Part shown: piece by piece, positions 28,216 through 35,655 of the stretch | How the letters are laid out: each line of letters starts with the position of its first letter | How positions within the stretch are numbered: the first letter of the stretch is position 1 | NCBI RefSeq assembly: GCF_029637705.1 | Contig: NZ_CP121252.1 | Span: forward strand, 124,001 to 188,000 | DNA length: 64,000 nucleotides | Direction of reading: 5' to 3' | Origin: Citricoccus muralis | GTDB taxonomy: Bacteria > Actinomycetota > Actinomycetes > Actinomycetales > Micrococcaceae | Notes under the pieces: generated by a model | Told to the model about the DNA's origin: nothing | The model's input: the letters and a program-made list of their open reading frames with translations, nothing else | The model's database searches: none | Program-made: the position numbers and the translations under genes

Positions 28216-28235
28216 GACTCACAGGTTCGGCATAG
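28141..28235 (+). repeat. Left copy of 95-bp direct repeat (3' end of tetR)
   Basis: Covers the last 25 codons and stop of tetR plus 20 bp downstream. The right copy at 30,330-30,424 matches it at 90 of 95 positions by eye. Differences are one synonymous G/C change, three changes in the last two codons (Ala-Asp versus Thr-Gly before the same TGA) and one 3' of the stop. The repeat flanks a low-GC gene cassette. Confidence 0.85.
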
Positions 28236-28629
28236 GGGCACTCTCGTGATCGCTTGCATGAGGATATGGAGGATCAGGGGGCTGACTTTAGACCAGAAGA
28301 AGGTCAACCACGCGGCCGTGTTTACCACGTTCTGCGTAAGTGAGGAGCTGGGTGCGAGCACGTATGAAGAAGCTCCGGACTTTGACGAACTTGAAGCACG
28401 GGGTTGCGTCCTGGCCGAAGCGGGGGATTAATAGGCGGGGGATTAATAGGGCTGTCCGGAAGGGAATCAAGAATGGGGCGCGTCGAGTTCTCGTAGAAGT
28501 TGGAAGACTGTCGCGGGCGCTACGCCTAATCATGTTCGTTGAAGCTTCCAGCTCTAATTAAGGCATCGGGATTTCCGCGTTCCTTGAGAAGATAGGGGCA
28601 TGCCGTGATATGGAGGAGGTCGGCTTGAA
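28236..28629 (+). other. Non-coding left part of the islet, with 15-bp tandem duplication
   Basis: 394 bp without a credible gene; short frames here have no ribosome binding site or family resemblance. A perfect 15-bp tandem duplication, GCGGGGGATTAATAG twice, lies at 28,420-28,449. The likely promoter and a GGAGGAGG ribosome binding site for the downstream gene are at the right end. Confidence 0.5.
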
Positions 28630-30225
28630 ATGGACGATCAGTTAGACGACAGTGCCGAGCGCGACTGCGAAGACTATCCGACTCCCGCTGAAGTGGACTG
28701 CAATAGTTCACCTCAGGTGGAAATGTCGTCGAATTCTCCGACGGATTCTGTCGGTTCGGCGATTGAGGCTGTGGCCCGAATGACACGCCCTGGATGGTTG
28801 GAACAACGGGAGCGTCTTGCGAAGATCATGTTTGACGCGAATCGTCCCAAGATCCTCGAAGCAAACCTGGGTGTGAGCAAGCTTCTTGAAGGTATCGCGA
28901 AGCCACAGGATATGGCCATGAGGCAACGTAGCGCCGTGACGGTGGTTTCCGAGGCACTCAGTAGTAATGCAGTCAATAATGTAAGCCGAATGGCCCAGGT
29001 TCGGAATGGCTACTTCAAAAGTCAGCTATCGGTGATGGAATCAATCGCTCGGGCAACAACGGATCGCGCGTCGTTCACTTTGGCTACAGGTCTGAAAGTT
29101 TCTGATTCAGTTTCCTCGATGATTTCGCAACTTGCATCAGACACCGCTGGTGTTGGCTTGGCGTCATCAGTTTTGAAAGAGATGGCCGAGAGGTCGGACG
29201 GATCGGCGATAGCAGCAATGGGCTCGAAAGGTATATCCGGTCTCAATAGAAGTTTGACCGCGCAATTCTCAGCAGGGAGTCTTGGGATCATACGTGGGAT
29301 TTCCTCCCAGCGGTTGGCTGTCACAAGTGGGATCACAAACCTCATTGCCTCCGAAGAACTGATGGGATCGTGGCGTCAGACTTTGCTTGCCGAGGCTACC
29401 GCGCGATCCTTGGTCGGTACTGTGAAGCTTCCCGTCGGAGATGCTAGCCTGCTGCGTGACATCGTAGGGGTCAATGCCACAACTACGAGAGTCCTTGCAC
29501 GGGTCGCCGATCAAGATGGGGCCGCGATGCTGTCGCCAGTGTTAAGTGCTAGACCCACACGGGAGCTACGCAAACACCTCTCCGGGATCTCAGTCGCACC
29601 GGATACCGATGAACTCACTTTCGCTGCTCACGCGAGCCGAGGAATCGCAGGTATCACTGCTGTCGATCTATATACCTCTACGTGCGAGATGGACGAAGAA
29701 TCTGGGGAACTTCTCGAAAAGGAAGTGATCGAGCCCTGGCTCGCAGGACCGAAAAACACGCGTCGTCTACTAATTCGGTCGCTGGGTGACCTTGATCCTC
29801 GTATCCCGGAGCTTTTGGACGCCGCATGGGCGCAAGTTGAGCTGAAAGGGCCAGCCGCAGTAGACATGGCGTCGCATGCGGCTGTGGAAGTACTTGATCG
29901 AACTCTGCGGGCATTGGCTCCTGACGAGGTTGTCCTCCTGGAATACGACACAGGACGACTACCAAAAAATTCCGTCTACATGAAGGACGAGAAACGTGCT
30001 CCAACTCGTGCCGGTCGCGTTGCCTATTCGGTCCAGCGATGTCATCCAAATGCCCCCAAGCTGGTCGCTGCTCAAACGAAGGCGCTGGCACTGTCCGTGA
30101 CTAGTATCCAACAGGTTTTCCAGGCTGGAAAACACAGTTCTCAAGGATCTATTGAGCTTATTCGCGTTCACTTGGTTTCGTTGGAGGCAACGCTAGCCCA
30201 ATTGCTCTATCGGGAGCCCAATTAA
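28630..30225 (+). CDS. Unknown 531-residue islet protein (possible orphan defence gene)
   Basis: Starts at ATG 28630 after GGAGGAGG. Noticeably lower GC and more A/T-ending codons than all neighbours. Residues 60-330 are largely helical with Ser/Ala-rich repeats and no recognised domain. Residues about 375-531 look like a compact folded domain (LGDLDPRIPELLDAAWAQ near 378, VLDRTLRALAPDE near 417, an APTRAGRVAYSV stretch, then a helical tail). The C-terminal pattern, with LxALAPDE followed by a TRxxRVxY-like motif, recalls the predicted pPIWI-associating nuclease family, but this is a weak recall-based match and no catalytic set is proven. No signal peptide or membrane helix. It is the only gene in a 2.1-kb islet between 95-bp direct repeats. 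Confidence 0.6.
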   Translation: MDDQLDDSAERDCEDYPTPAEVDCNSSPQVEMSSNSPTDSVGSAIEAVARMTRPGWLEQRERLAKIMFDANRPKILEANLGVSKLLEGIAKPQDMAMRQRSAVTVVSEALSSNAVNNVSRMAQVRNGYFKSQLSVMESIARATTDRASFTLATGLKVSDSVSSMISQLASDTAGVGLASSVLKEMAERSDGSAIAAMGSKGISGLNRSLTAQFSAGSLGIIRGISSQRLAVTSGITNLIASEELMGSWRQTLLAEATARSLVGTVKLPVGDASLLRDIVGVNATTTRVLARVADQDGAAMLSPVLSARPTRELRKHLSGISVAPDTDELTFAAHASRGIAGITAVDLYTSTCEMDEESGELLEKEVIEPWLAGPKNTRRLLIRSLGDLDPRIPELLDAAWAQVELKGPAAVDMASHAAVEVLDRTLRALAPDEVVLLEYDTGRLPKNSVYMKDEKRAPTRAGRVAYSVQRCHPNAPKLVAAQTKALALSVTSIQQVFQAGKHSSQGSIELIRVHLVSLEATLAQLLYREPN

Positions 30226-30305
30226 GCGACTGCCGCTACCCCGCAGATCTACCGAGGCAAGCTTTGGATCAACGGCTGTTATTGACTTCGTCGCGGAACG
30301 ACGTT

Positions 30306-30350
30306 GAGCCCGAAGCTGCCAGGGTGGTGGACGAATTCAGCTTCGGGCTC
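30306..30350. repeat. 13-bp inverted repeat at the right islet junction
   Basis: GAGCCCGAAGCTG (30,306-30,318) and its exact complement CAGCTTCGGGCTC (30,338-30,350) are separated by 19 nt. The right arm is inside the right 95-bp repeat; the left arm is just outside it and has no counterpart next to the left repeat. It could be a recombination scar, an attachment-site feature or a hairpin. Confidence 0.6.
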
Positions 30351-30424
30351 GAGCTCCTCCTCAGCGGCCTGGAGGCGCTGGAGCGCTCGCGGTCGACGGG
30401 CTGAGGCTCACAGGTTCGGCATAG
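30330..30424 (+). repeat. Right copy of 95-bp direct repeat (tetR 3' end)
   Basis: Second copy of the tetR tail and 20 bp of 3' flank, encoding the same DEFSFGLELLLSGLEALERS tail out of context, with no start or HTH. It borders the dioxygenase leader, which suggests that the pre-islet arrangement was tetR directly followed by the dioxygenase gene. Confidence 0.85.
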
Positions 30425-30504
30425 CCACCCCACAGTGCGGTGCTGAGCCGGGGCGGGATGCTCGTTCAGACACGTCATCCCGACCGTTGCGAAAGGACCG
30501 CACC

Positions 30505-31521
30505 ATGACCCCGCTCTTCCGTTCCCGCCGCCGTGCCACCCCCGAGCACGCGGAGAATCCCCGATACACCGCGTATCCGACCGCCTCCGAGCACGACGCC
30601 CTCACCTCCGACGCAGCCTCCGGCGCCGCCCCCACCTTCGAGGGCCGCCCCCTGGACCGCCCGCACGAGGACGTCGAAGATCAGGGCCTGGCCTTCGACC
30701 TGACGACGGCGATCTCCCGCCGTCGCGCGCTCGGCGTGTTCGGGATCGGTGCCGGTGCCCTGGCCCTGGCCGCCTGTGCCCCGACGTCGTCCTCATCCAC
30801 CTCCGCCGCAGACTTCACCGAGGAGATGCCGGGCGAGACCGCCGGCCCCTACCCGGGCGATGGCTCCAACGGGCAGGACGTTTTGGAGATCTCCGGCGTC
30901 GAGCGTTCCGACATCCGCTCCAGCATCGACGGCGGCACCACCGCGGACGGCGTGAAAATGATCCTGACTATGAACATCGTGGACATGGTGAACAGCAACG
31001 GCCCCATGACCGGAGCTGCCGTGTACATCTGGCACTGCGACGCCGTGGGCGAGTACTCGATGTACTCCACCGGCCTGGAGAATGAGACCTATCTGCGCGG
31101 CGTCCAGGTGGTGGGCGATGACGGCACGGTCACCTTCACCACGATCTTCCCCGGATGCTATGCGGGGCGCTGGCCGCACATCCACTTCGAGGTGTTCCCC
31201 GATATCGACTCGATCACGGATGCCACCCATGCGGTGCTGACCTCGCAGATCGCCCTGCCGGAGGAAGCCTCCACCGCGGTCTACGCCGATTCCCGCTACA
31301 CCGGCTCCGCACAGAACCTCAGCGGCGTCACCCTCGAGACCGACAACGTGTTCTCCGACGGCTGGGAGTTGCAGGTGCCCGAGATCTCCGGCTCGGTGTC
31401 CTCCGGCTACACGGTGCGCATCGACGTTCCGATCGACACCTCCACCGAGTCCGAGGTCGGCGGCATGCCGGGCGGCGGCGGTGCGCAGGGTGCCCCCGGC
31501 GGCGCCCCGCCCAGCACCTGA
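30505..31521 (+). CDS. Exported intradiol ring-cleavage dioxygenase-like lipoprotein
   Basis: 338 residues from ATG 30505, with AAAGGA upstream; longer upstream frames are not used. A 70-residue charged N-terminal extension precedes ISRRRALGVFGIGAGALALAAC, an RR-type (Tat-like) lipoprotein signal with cysteine near 93. The catalytic domain carries AVYIWHCDAVGEYSMY near 170 and FPGCYAGRWPHIHFEV near 215, the Tyr/Tyr/His/His ferric ligand pattern of catechol or protocatechuate dioxygenases. A Gly/Pro-rich tail ends the protein. Cell-surface aromatic-ring cleavage is inferred; the substrate is unknown. The long stretch before the Tat signal is unusual and the real start could lie later. Confidence 0.85.
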   Translation: MTPLFRSRRRATPEHAENPRYTAYPTASEHDALTSDAASGAAPTFEGRPLDRPHEDVEDQGLAFDLTTAISRRRALGVFGIGAGALALAACAPTSSSSTSAADFTEEMPGETAGPYPGDGSNGQDVLEISGVERSDIRSSIDGGTTADGVKMILTMNIVDMVNSNGPMTGAAVYIWHCDAVGEYSMYSTGLENETYLRGVQVVGDDGTVTFTTIFPGCYAGRWPHIHFEVFPDIDSITDATHAVLTSQIALPEEASTAVYADSRYTGSAQNLSGVTLETDNVFSDGWELQVPEISGSVSSGYTVRIDVPIDTSTESEVGGMPGGGGAQGAPGGAPPST

Positions 31522-31583
31522 GCCGAGCGGTTCATCGCGACGGCGCACCGGGCGGTCGCCTGCCGATCGTCCGGAGCGTCAGC

Positions 31584-32198
31584 TCACGTCCAGCAGGGGA
31601 GGTCGAGCAGTCCCGCGGTCTCCAGGGGAGCAAGTCCGTCGTTCAGCTGACGGAGTTTCGCATACACGGCGCGCAGGGCGGACTTATCCGGCAGAAAGTC
31701 CTTGCCGGCGGCGTTTCGGAGGACGGTCGTGGTGTTCACCAGTCGGATGCCTCCGCAGGCGGTGCCGGAGCGTTGCTTGCGTTGAAGTCGCTCGGCTTCG
31801 GCCATGGCCAGTCGTCGTCCTCCGCTGTCATCGATCAAGACCAGCAGGTCGTCCCCACGTTCGGCGGCGACGACAGCATGGGCCACGACCATGATTTCAC
31901 CGAGGTCTTTGCTGGTGCGCATGCGGTCGTGGAAGGGGATCCCGGTGATGCGGCTGACGGCGGTGGCGAGTTCTGTGGTGGGGTCGTCTCGGAGGATCTC
32001 GAGGTAACGGGACGGAATTTTTCTGAGGACGCGCTCGGCCGCGGTGAATCGCTGATCTTGACCGGATTTTCGGATGATCTCTTGTTCCACGACTTCGGGA
32101 ATCGAGAGTGGGCCGACGGTCCCGAAGAGCAGGCGCTCTTTATTGATCGAGAAGAAATTAAGGCCTGGGCCAGCATCCATGATGGGCCGTTGCCTCAT
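31584..32198 (-). CDS. PIN-like domain protein, third gene of an XRE-ImmA-PIN operon
   Basis: 204 residues from ATG 32198, overlapping the upstream stop by ATGA. The opening IMDAGPGLNFF resembles the first PIN strand with its metal-binding aspartate. A conserved acidic centre ERGDDLLVLIDDSGGRRLA near 114-132 would supply further metal ligands. PIN proteins are RNases and common toxins. Here the upstream genes are an ImmA/IrrE-type peptidase and an XRE protein, so a toxin role controlled by them is inferred. Confidence 0.65.
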   Translation of the reverse strand: MRQRPIMDAGPGLNFFSINKERLLFGTVGPLSIPEVVEQEIIRKSGQDQRFTAAERVLRKIPSRYLEILRDDPTTELATAVSRITGIPFHDRMRTSKDLGEIMVVAHAVVAAERGDDLLVLIDDSGGRRLAMAEAERLQRKQRSGTACGGIRLVNTTTVLRNAAGKDFLPDKSALRAVYAKLRQLNDGLAPLETAGLLDLPCWT

Positions 32199-33013
32199 GC
32201 GTCCTCACCATCATCCTCCAGGCCCGTGAGGTCGACGGTCACGGTGGGCAGGTCCTCAACCTCGAAGTCGGCCTCGGCTGGAGATCTGGGTGCCAGCCCG
32301 ACCTCATACAGCTCTTTGACGACCTGCTCTTCGCTGACGCCGCGCAGGCTGGCGATGGTCTGCGCGCTCACCACACCGGCGGCGTAACCGGCGTTCGCCC
32401 GTGCCACCAGGGATTGTGGGGCACGGAGCCGCTGTGAGTCTTCCTGGAGGGAGCGGTACTGGTCCTGCCAGCCGAAACGCGTCGCCAGCTCCGGGGTGTA
32501 GAGATCTTTCCATTCCGAAACGGTGTCGGGAGAGATGTAGCTGGCGTCTCTCATCGCAATGGCGGCGATGGCTGGGGATACGAGGAACCGCTGGACCACA
32601 TCGGAAAGGGTGGATTCCGTTGCTTTCGCTACGACGCCCAGAAATTCTCTCAACCCTTCTTGGGGAACCAGCAGATGTCGAGCGAAGGCGTCGGCGCGCT
32701 TTTCCGCCGGGGAGCGTTCCGCTAGATCCTGGGCGCGATCTCCGAATATCAGGTGAGCCAGTTCGTGAGCCAGCGTGCTGCGCTGCCGCATCGGATGTGG
32801 CGTGCGAGCTACTCCGATGAAGACCCGGTCCCGAACGGGATCCCGCATGGTGAGGCCGTGTTCATCGGGTTCCGCGTCCAGCACGGCAACATCGTGTCCC
32901 GTCGATTGCTCGATCAGCGCGACGAGGTCGCCGAGTGGTTGGACTCCGAGCCGGTGTTCCTCGCGGAATTGTTCGGCCATTTCACGTGCTTGCTGTTCCG
33001 ACGTCCCCCTCAT
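32195..33013 (-). CDS. ImmA/IrrE family metallo-endopeptidase
   Basis: 272 residues from ATG 33013 (MRGTSEQQAREMAEQF); the frame upstream is antisense-like Arg/His-rich and not used. The zinc peptidase motif HExxH is in STLAHELAHLIFGD near 104, followed by RADAFARHLLVP near 130, as in ImmA/IrrE proteins that cleave XRE repressors. The C-terminal 130 residues include a second helical domain with an AQTIASLRGVSEEQVV segment. It is the middle gene of a fully overlapping operon: XRE (ATGA) peptidase (ATGA) PIN-like protein. Confidence 0.88.
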   Translation of the reverse strand: MRGTSEQQAREMAEQFREEHRLGVQPLGDLVALIEQSTGHDVAVLDAEPDEHGLTMRDPVRDRVFIGVARTPHPMRQRSTLAHELAHLIFGDRAQDLAERSPAEKRADAFARHLLVPQEGLREFLGVVAKATESTLSDVVQRFLVSPAIAAIAMRDASYISPDTVSEWKDLYTPELATRFGWQDQYRSLQEDSQRLRAPQSLVARANAGYAAGVVSAQTIASLRGVSEEQVVKELYEVGLAPRSPAEADFEVEDLPTVTVDLTGLEDDGEDA

Positions 33014-33336
33014 GGTGCAGGAATGGCCTGGTCGTCGAGATAGGCATCGAGTTCCATAAAGTGCAGCAGCCGCTGCCGCATCGTGTCCATGCCCGATCCG
33101 TTGGTCGCCCGCGCGACGCACTCCACGCGTTCTGAGACGCCCGTCCCGGTGAGCTGGGCGACCGTGCATCCGGTGGCGTCCGCGATCAGGATGATCTCGG
33201 GCAGCTTCGCCTCGCGGGCGCCGGTCAGAATCCGGTTCAGGGTGGGCTGCGAGATTCCGGTCTTCTCGGCCAGGGCGCGCTGGGAGAGTGTGCTGTGCTC
33301 GAGCGCGGTGTTGATGGCGGCGGTGATGCTGCTCAT
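33010..33336 (-). CDS. XRE family HTH regulator, first gene of the ImmA-PIN operon
   Basis: 108 residues. HTH at residues 5-60 (TLSQRALAEKTGISQPTLNRIL). The second half has no recognised domain. It is the probable repressor of its own operon: a perfect 8-bp inverted repeat with 10-bp spacing lies 12-37 bp upstream of its ATG. The neighbouring ImmA/IrrE-type peptidase is its natural protease, as in phage and ICE switches. Confidence 0.85.
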   Translation of the reverse strand: MSSITAAINTALEHSTLSQRALAEKTGISQPTLNRILTGAREAKLPEIILIADATGCTVAQLTGTGVSERVECVARATNGSGMDTMRQRLLHFMELDAYLDDQAIPAP

Positions 33337-33347
33337 GAGGCACCTCG

Positions 33348-33373
33348 TGAATCACTTTGCTGTGGGTGATTCA
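33348..33373. promoter_or_regulatory. Perfect inverted repeat upstream of the XRE-ImmA-PIN operon
   Basis: TGAATCAC at 33,348-33,355 and GTGATTCA at 33,366-33,373, separated by 10 bp, so the half-site centres are 18 bp apart on nearly the same helix face. The position, just before the XRE start, fits an autoregulatory operator. Confidence 0.6.
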
Positions 33374-33475
33374 GAGTACCACGCTGGCGGGTGTTGTGCA
33401 TCTCATGCACTCGGCGGCGCGACCGGGCCGCCTCAGAGCTGTCCCCGGCCGCCGTCGTCGTGATGAACTGGAGGC

Positions 33476-34768
33476 ATGCCTGCTTCCCCGCCCGCTCGGT
33501 CCCGTTCTCTGCGCACCGGGGTGGCGCTCGCGGCCATCATCCTCGCCGTGGTGTTTTTGGGCTGGATGGCCATCGTGCTGGCCACGGGCGACGACGACGG
33601 CGGGAACCAGAGCGGGAATCGAGAGCAAAGCCAGGCGGGTGAGCCCACCCGAAACGAACCCACGGTCGGGCCCAGCCCTTCCGAACCGCCCCCGGTGTGC
33701 CGGGTGGACGCGCGTTTCGTGGCCGGATTCATGTCGCCCCAGAACAGTGACGAGTCCACCGCGGAGCGCCTCGAGCTGATGAACACCGACGCCGTCACCT
33801 TCGGGGGCTGGGTGCGCCCTACGGAGAGGGACGAGTACCCCGAGCGGGTGCGCGACGCCGTGGATGACCTTGAGGGCACTCACGACGTCTACGGCTACAC
33901 CGTGGAGATGAGCTGGGAAGACACCGATCTGCTCGACGACGACGCCATCATCCACGAGGGCGACACCGAATACGGGATCGTCGAGCTTGAGAACGCCGTA
34001 GTCATCACCTCCAGCGACGACGGCAACGACCCGTTTCACTCCCTGTTGCGCACCGCCCCCGAACTGGACGCGCAGGGCTACATCGGCTTGCCCGTGCCGC
34101 AGATGCGCACCGAGGGTGACACCTGGCTGCCGGACAACAGCTACGCCGACGTCGTCGACGGGTTCAACGAGTACTTCGTGCGGGCCTACCAGCAGCGCGG
34201 CGCCGACGGGTACTACCTGGCCATGGAGATGCCGCTGACCGACGCCGACCACTGGAACCCGGTCACCGACTACTACGGTCGCCAGGTGGAGATCATCGAC
34301 GACGTCGACGCCGGCGCCCCCGTGCTGATCGCCCCCTACCTCGAGGGCCGCGCCGATGCCGCCACCCTGACCCCGGACACGGCCGCCGCCGGCTACCAGA
34401 AGCTGCTGGACCTGGGAGGGGAGTCCGAAATCTTCGTCGCCCCGCAGGACGGCCTCGGCGTGGGCACCACCGCCTTGGAGGCGGATGAGTCCGCGGAGCA
34501 CGAATACACCACCGAGGAGTACTTCGCCGCACTGCACCACGTCGACGCCGAGCACCTTTACGTCACCATTGAGGCGATGACCCCCGGCGGAGGCGATTCC
34601 GAGTCGCGGGAGGACTCCACGCGCGATCGGGTGGAGGAGCAACTGGCAGCTGTAGATGCCTACGTACAGGGGGCCATAGGCTACCAGTGGGCCGGTCAGA
34701 ACAGCATTGCTGAGCTGCCACATCTCGGCCGCGGAGCCTGTGCGGCCGGGGTCGGCGAGCTGCCCTGA
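33476..34768 (+). CDS. Membrane-anchored DUF4434-like (putative glycoside-hydrolase fold) protein
   Basis: 430 residues; CTGGAGG precedes ATG 33476. One N-terminal membrane helix (residues 13-37), a Gln/Asn/Gly/Pro-rich extracellular spacer to about 72, then an acidic soluble domain. Stretches APVLIAPYLEGR near 280 and FVAPQDGLGVG near 320 resemble the TIM-barrel DUF4434 family of predicted glycosidases. Strongly acidic composition, as in exposed surface proteins. Function unknown. Confidence 0.55.
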   Translation: MPASPPARSRSLRTGVALAAIILAVVFLGWMAIVLATGDDDGGNQSGNREQSQAGEPTRNEPTVGPSPSEPPPVCRVDARFVAGFMSPQNSDESTAERLELMNTDAVTFGGWVRPTERDEYPERVRDAVDDLEGTHDVYGYTVEMSWEDTDLLDDDAIIHEGDTEYGIVELENAVVITSSDDGNDPFHSLLRTAPELDAQGYIGLPVPQMRTEGDTWLPDNSYADVVDGFNEYFVRAYQQRGADGYYLAMEMPLTDADHWNPVTDYYGRQVEIIDDVDAGAPVLIAPYLEGRADAATLTPDTAAAGYQKLLDLGGESEIFVAPQDGLGVGTTALEADESAEHEYTTEEYFAALHHVDAEHLYVTIEAMTPGGGDSESREDSTRDRVEEQLAAVDAYVQGAIGYQWAGQNSIAELPHLGRGACAAGVGELP

Positions 34769-34789
34769 GGCTGGTCGTGAAGCGGGCTC

Positions 34790-34809
34790 GAAAAATTTCT
34801 GAAAAATTT
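34790..34809. promoter_or_regulatory. AT-rich direct repeat in the yceI promoter
   Basis: GAAAAATTT occurs at 34,790-34,798 and again at 34,801-34,809, spaced 11 bp, one helical turn. Each copy contains the palindrome AAATTT. In this GC-rich genome the block stands out. A TATGCT -10-like hexamer follows about 40 bp downstream. Confidence 0.4.
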
Positions 34810-34906
34810 TCTACCGATGGGGAATAGACCCCCGCGAGCAGCGGTTATGCTCGGTGTTCGTACAAAATTGAAATACTCCCCGACGTTCTTCAAGGAGGAC
34901 ATCATC

Positions 34907-35455
34907 ATGGCTCAGCTGACCGCAGGCACCTGGAACCTCGACAACTCCCACTCCGAGGTGAACTTCATTGTTCGCCACGCCGGCATCTCCAAGGTGCGTG
35001 GCTCGTTCAACACCGTGAGCGGCACGGCCGTGGTGGGCGAGAACTTCTCGGACGCGAAGATCGACGTCACCATCGACCTGGCCTCGATCAACACCCGCGA
35101 CGAGAACCGCGACGGTCACCTGAAGTCCGCTGACTTCTTCGACGTCGAGAACCACCCGCACATGACCTTCGTCTCCACCGAGATTAAGGACGTCGACGGC
35201 GACGAGTTCACCCTCGTGGGCGACCTGCAGATCCTCGGCAACACCCGCCAGGTGGAGCTTAAGGGCGAGTTTGGCGGCGAGACCGTCGATCCCTTCGGCA
35301 TGACCCGCGCCGGTTTCGAGGCCAAGGGCGAGATCTCCCGCAAGGAGTTCGGCCTGACCTGGAACGCAGCCCTGGAGACCGGTGGCGTGCTCGTGGGCGA
35401 CAAGGTGAAGATCGAGATCGACGCTTCCTTCGTTCTCTCCAGCGACGACGCCTGA
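34907..35455 (+). CDS. YceI family lipid-binding-like protein
   Basis: 182 residues from ATG 34907, directly preceded by AAGGAGG; an upstream frame to 34,817 lacks support. YceI lipocalin-like motifs: GTWNLDNSHSEVNFIVRHAG near the start, SADFFDVENHPHMTF near 72 and KEFGLTWNAALETGGVLVGD near 145. No signal peptide, so cytoplasmic, unlike many proteobacterial YceI proteins. Family members bind polyprenoid or amide lipids. Monocistronic, with its own hairpin terminator at 35,496. Confidence 0.9.
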   Translation: MAQLTAGTWNLDNSHSEVNFIVRHAGISKVRGSFNTVSGTAVVGENFSDAKIDVTIDLASINTRDENRDGHLKSADFFDVENHPHMTFVSTEIKDVDGDEFTLVGDLQILGNTRQVELKGEFGGETVDPFGMTRAGFEAKGEISRKEFGLTWNAALETGGVLVGDKVKIEIDASFVLSSDDA

Positions 35456-35495
35456 TTCAGGCTCGCACCCTGATCTAGCGTCACCTGACGCGCGA

Positions 35496-35532
35496 GCGGG
35501 CGCGGTCGAGACATGTTCTCGGCCGCGCCCGC
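35496..35532 (+). terminator. Strong hairpin after yceI
   Basis: A 16-bp GC-rich stem (GCGGGCGCGG-TCGAGA against TCTCGG-CCGCGCCCGC, one wobble) with a short loop, 40 bp after the yceI stop. No T-run follows, as is frequent in actinobacteria. Confidence 0.6.
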
Positions 35533-35655
35533 TGCTGTGTCTGGGTGCTGGCGGGCGCGTTGTTCGGGAAACGCGCCGATTCCGCGGGCGACGGAATGCC
35601 GGGATTTCCCGAACATCGATCGGTGACGAGCCATTCGGGCGATTACGCTGGGTGC

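Noticed and set aside
28246-28431. 61-codon plus-strand frame in the left part of the islet
   Set aside because: No ribosome binding site or recognisable family; a passing resemblance to DUF6457 is too short to trust.
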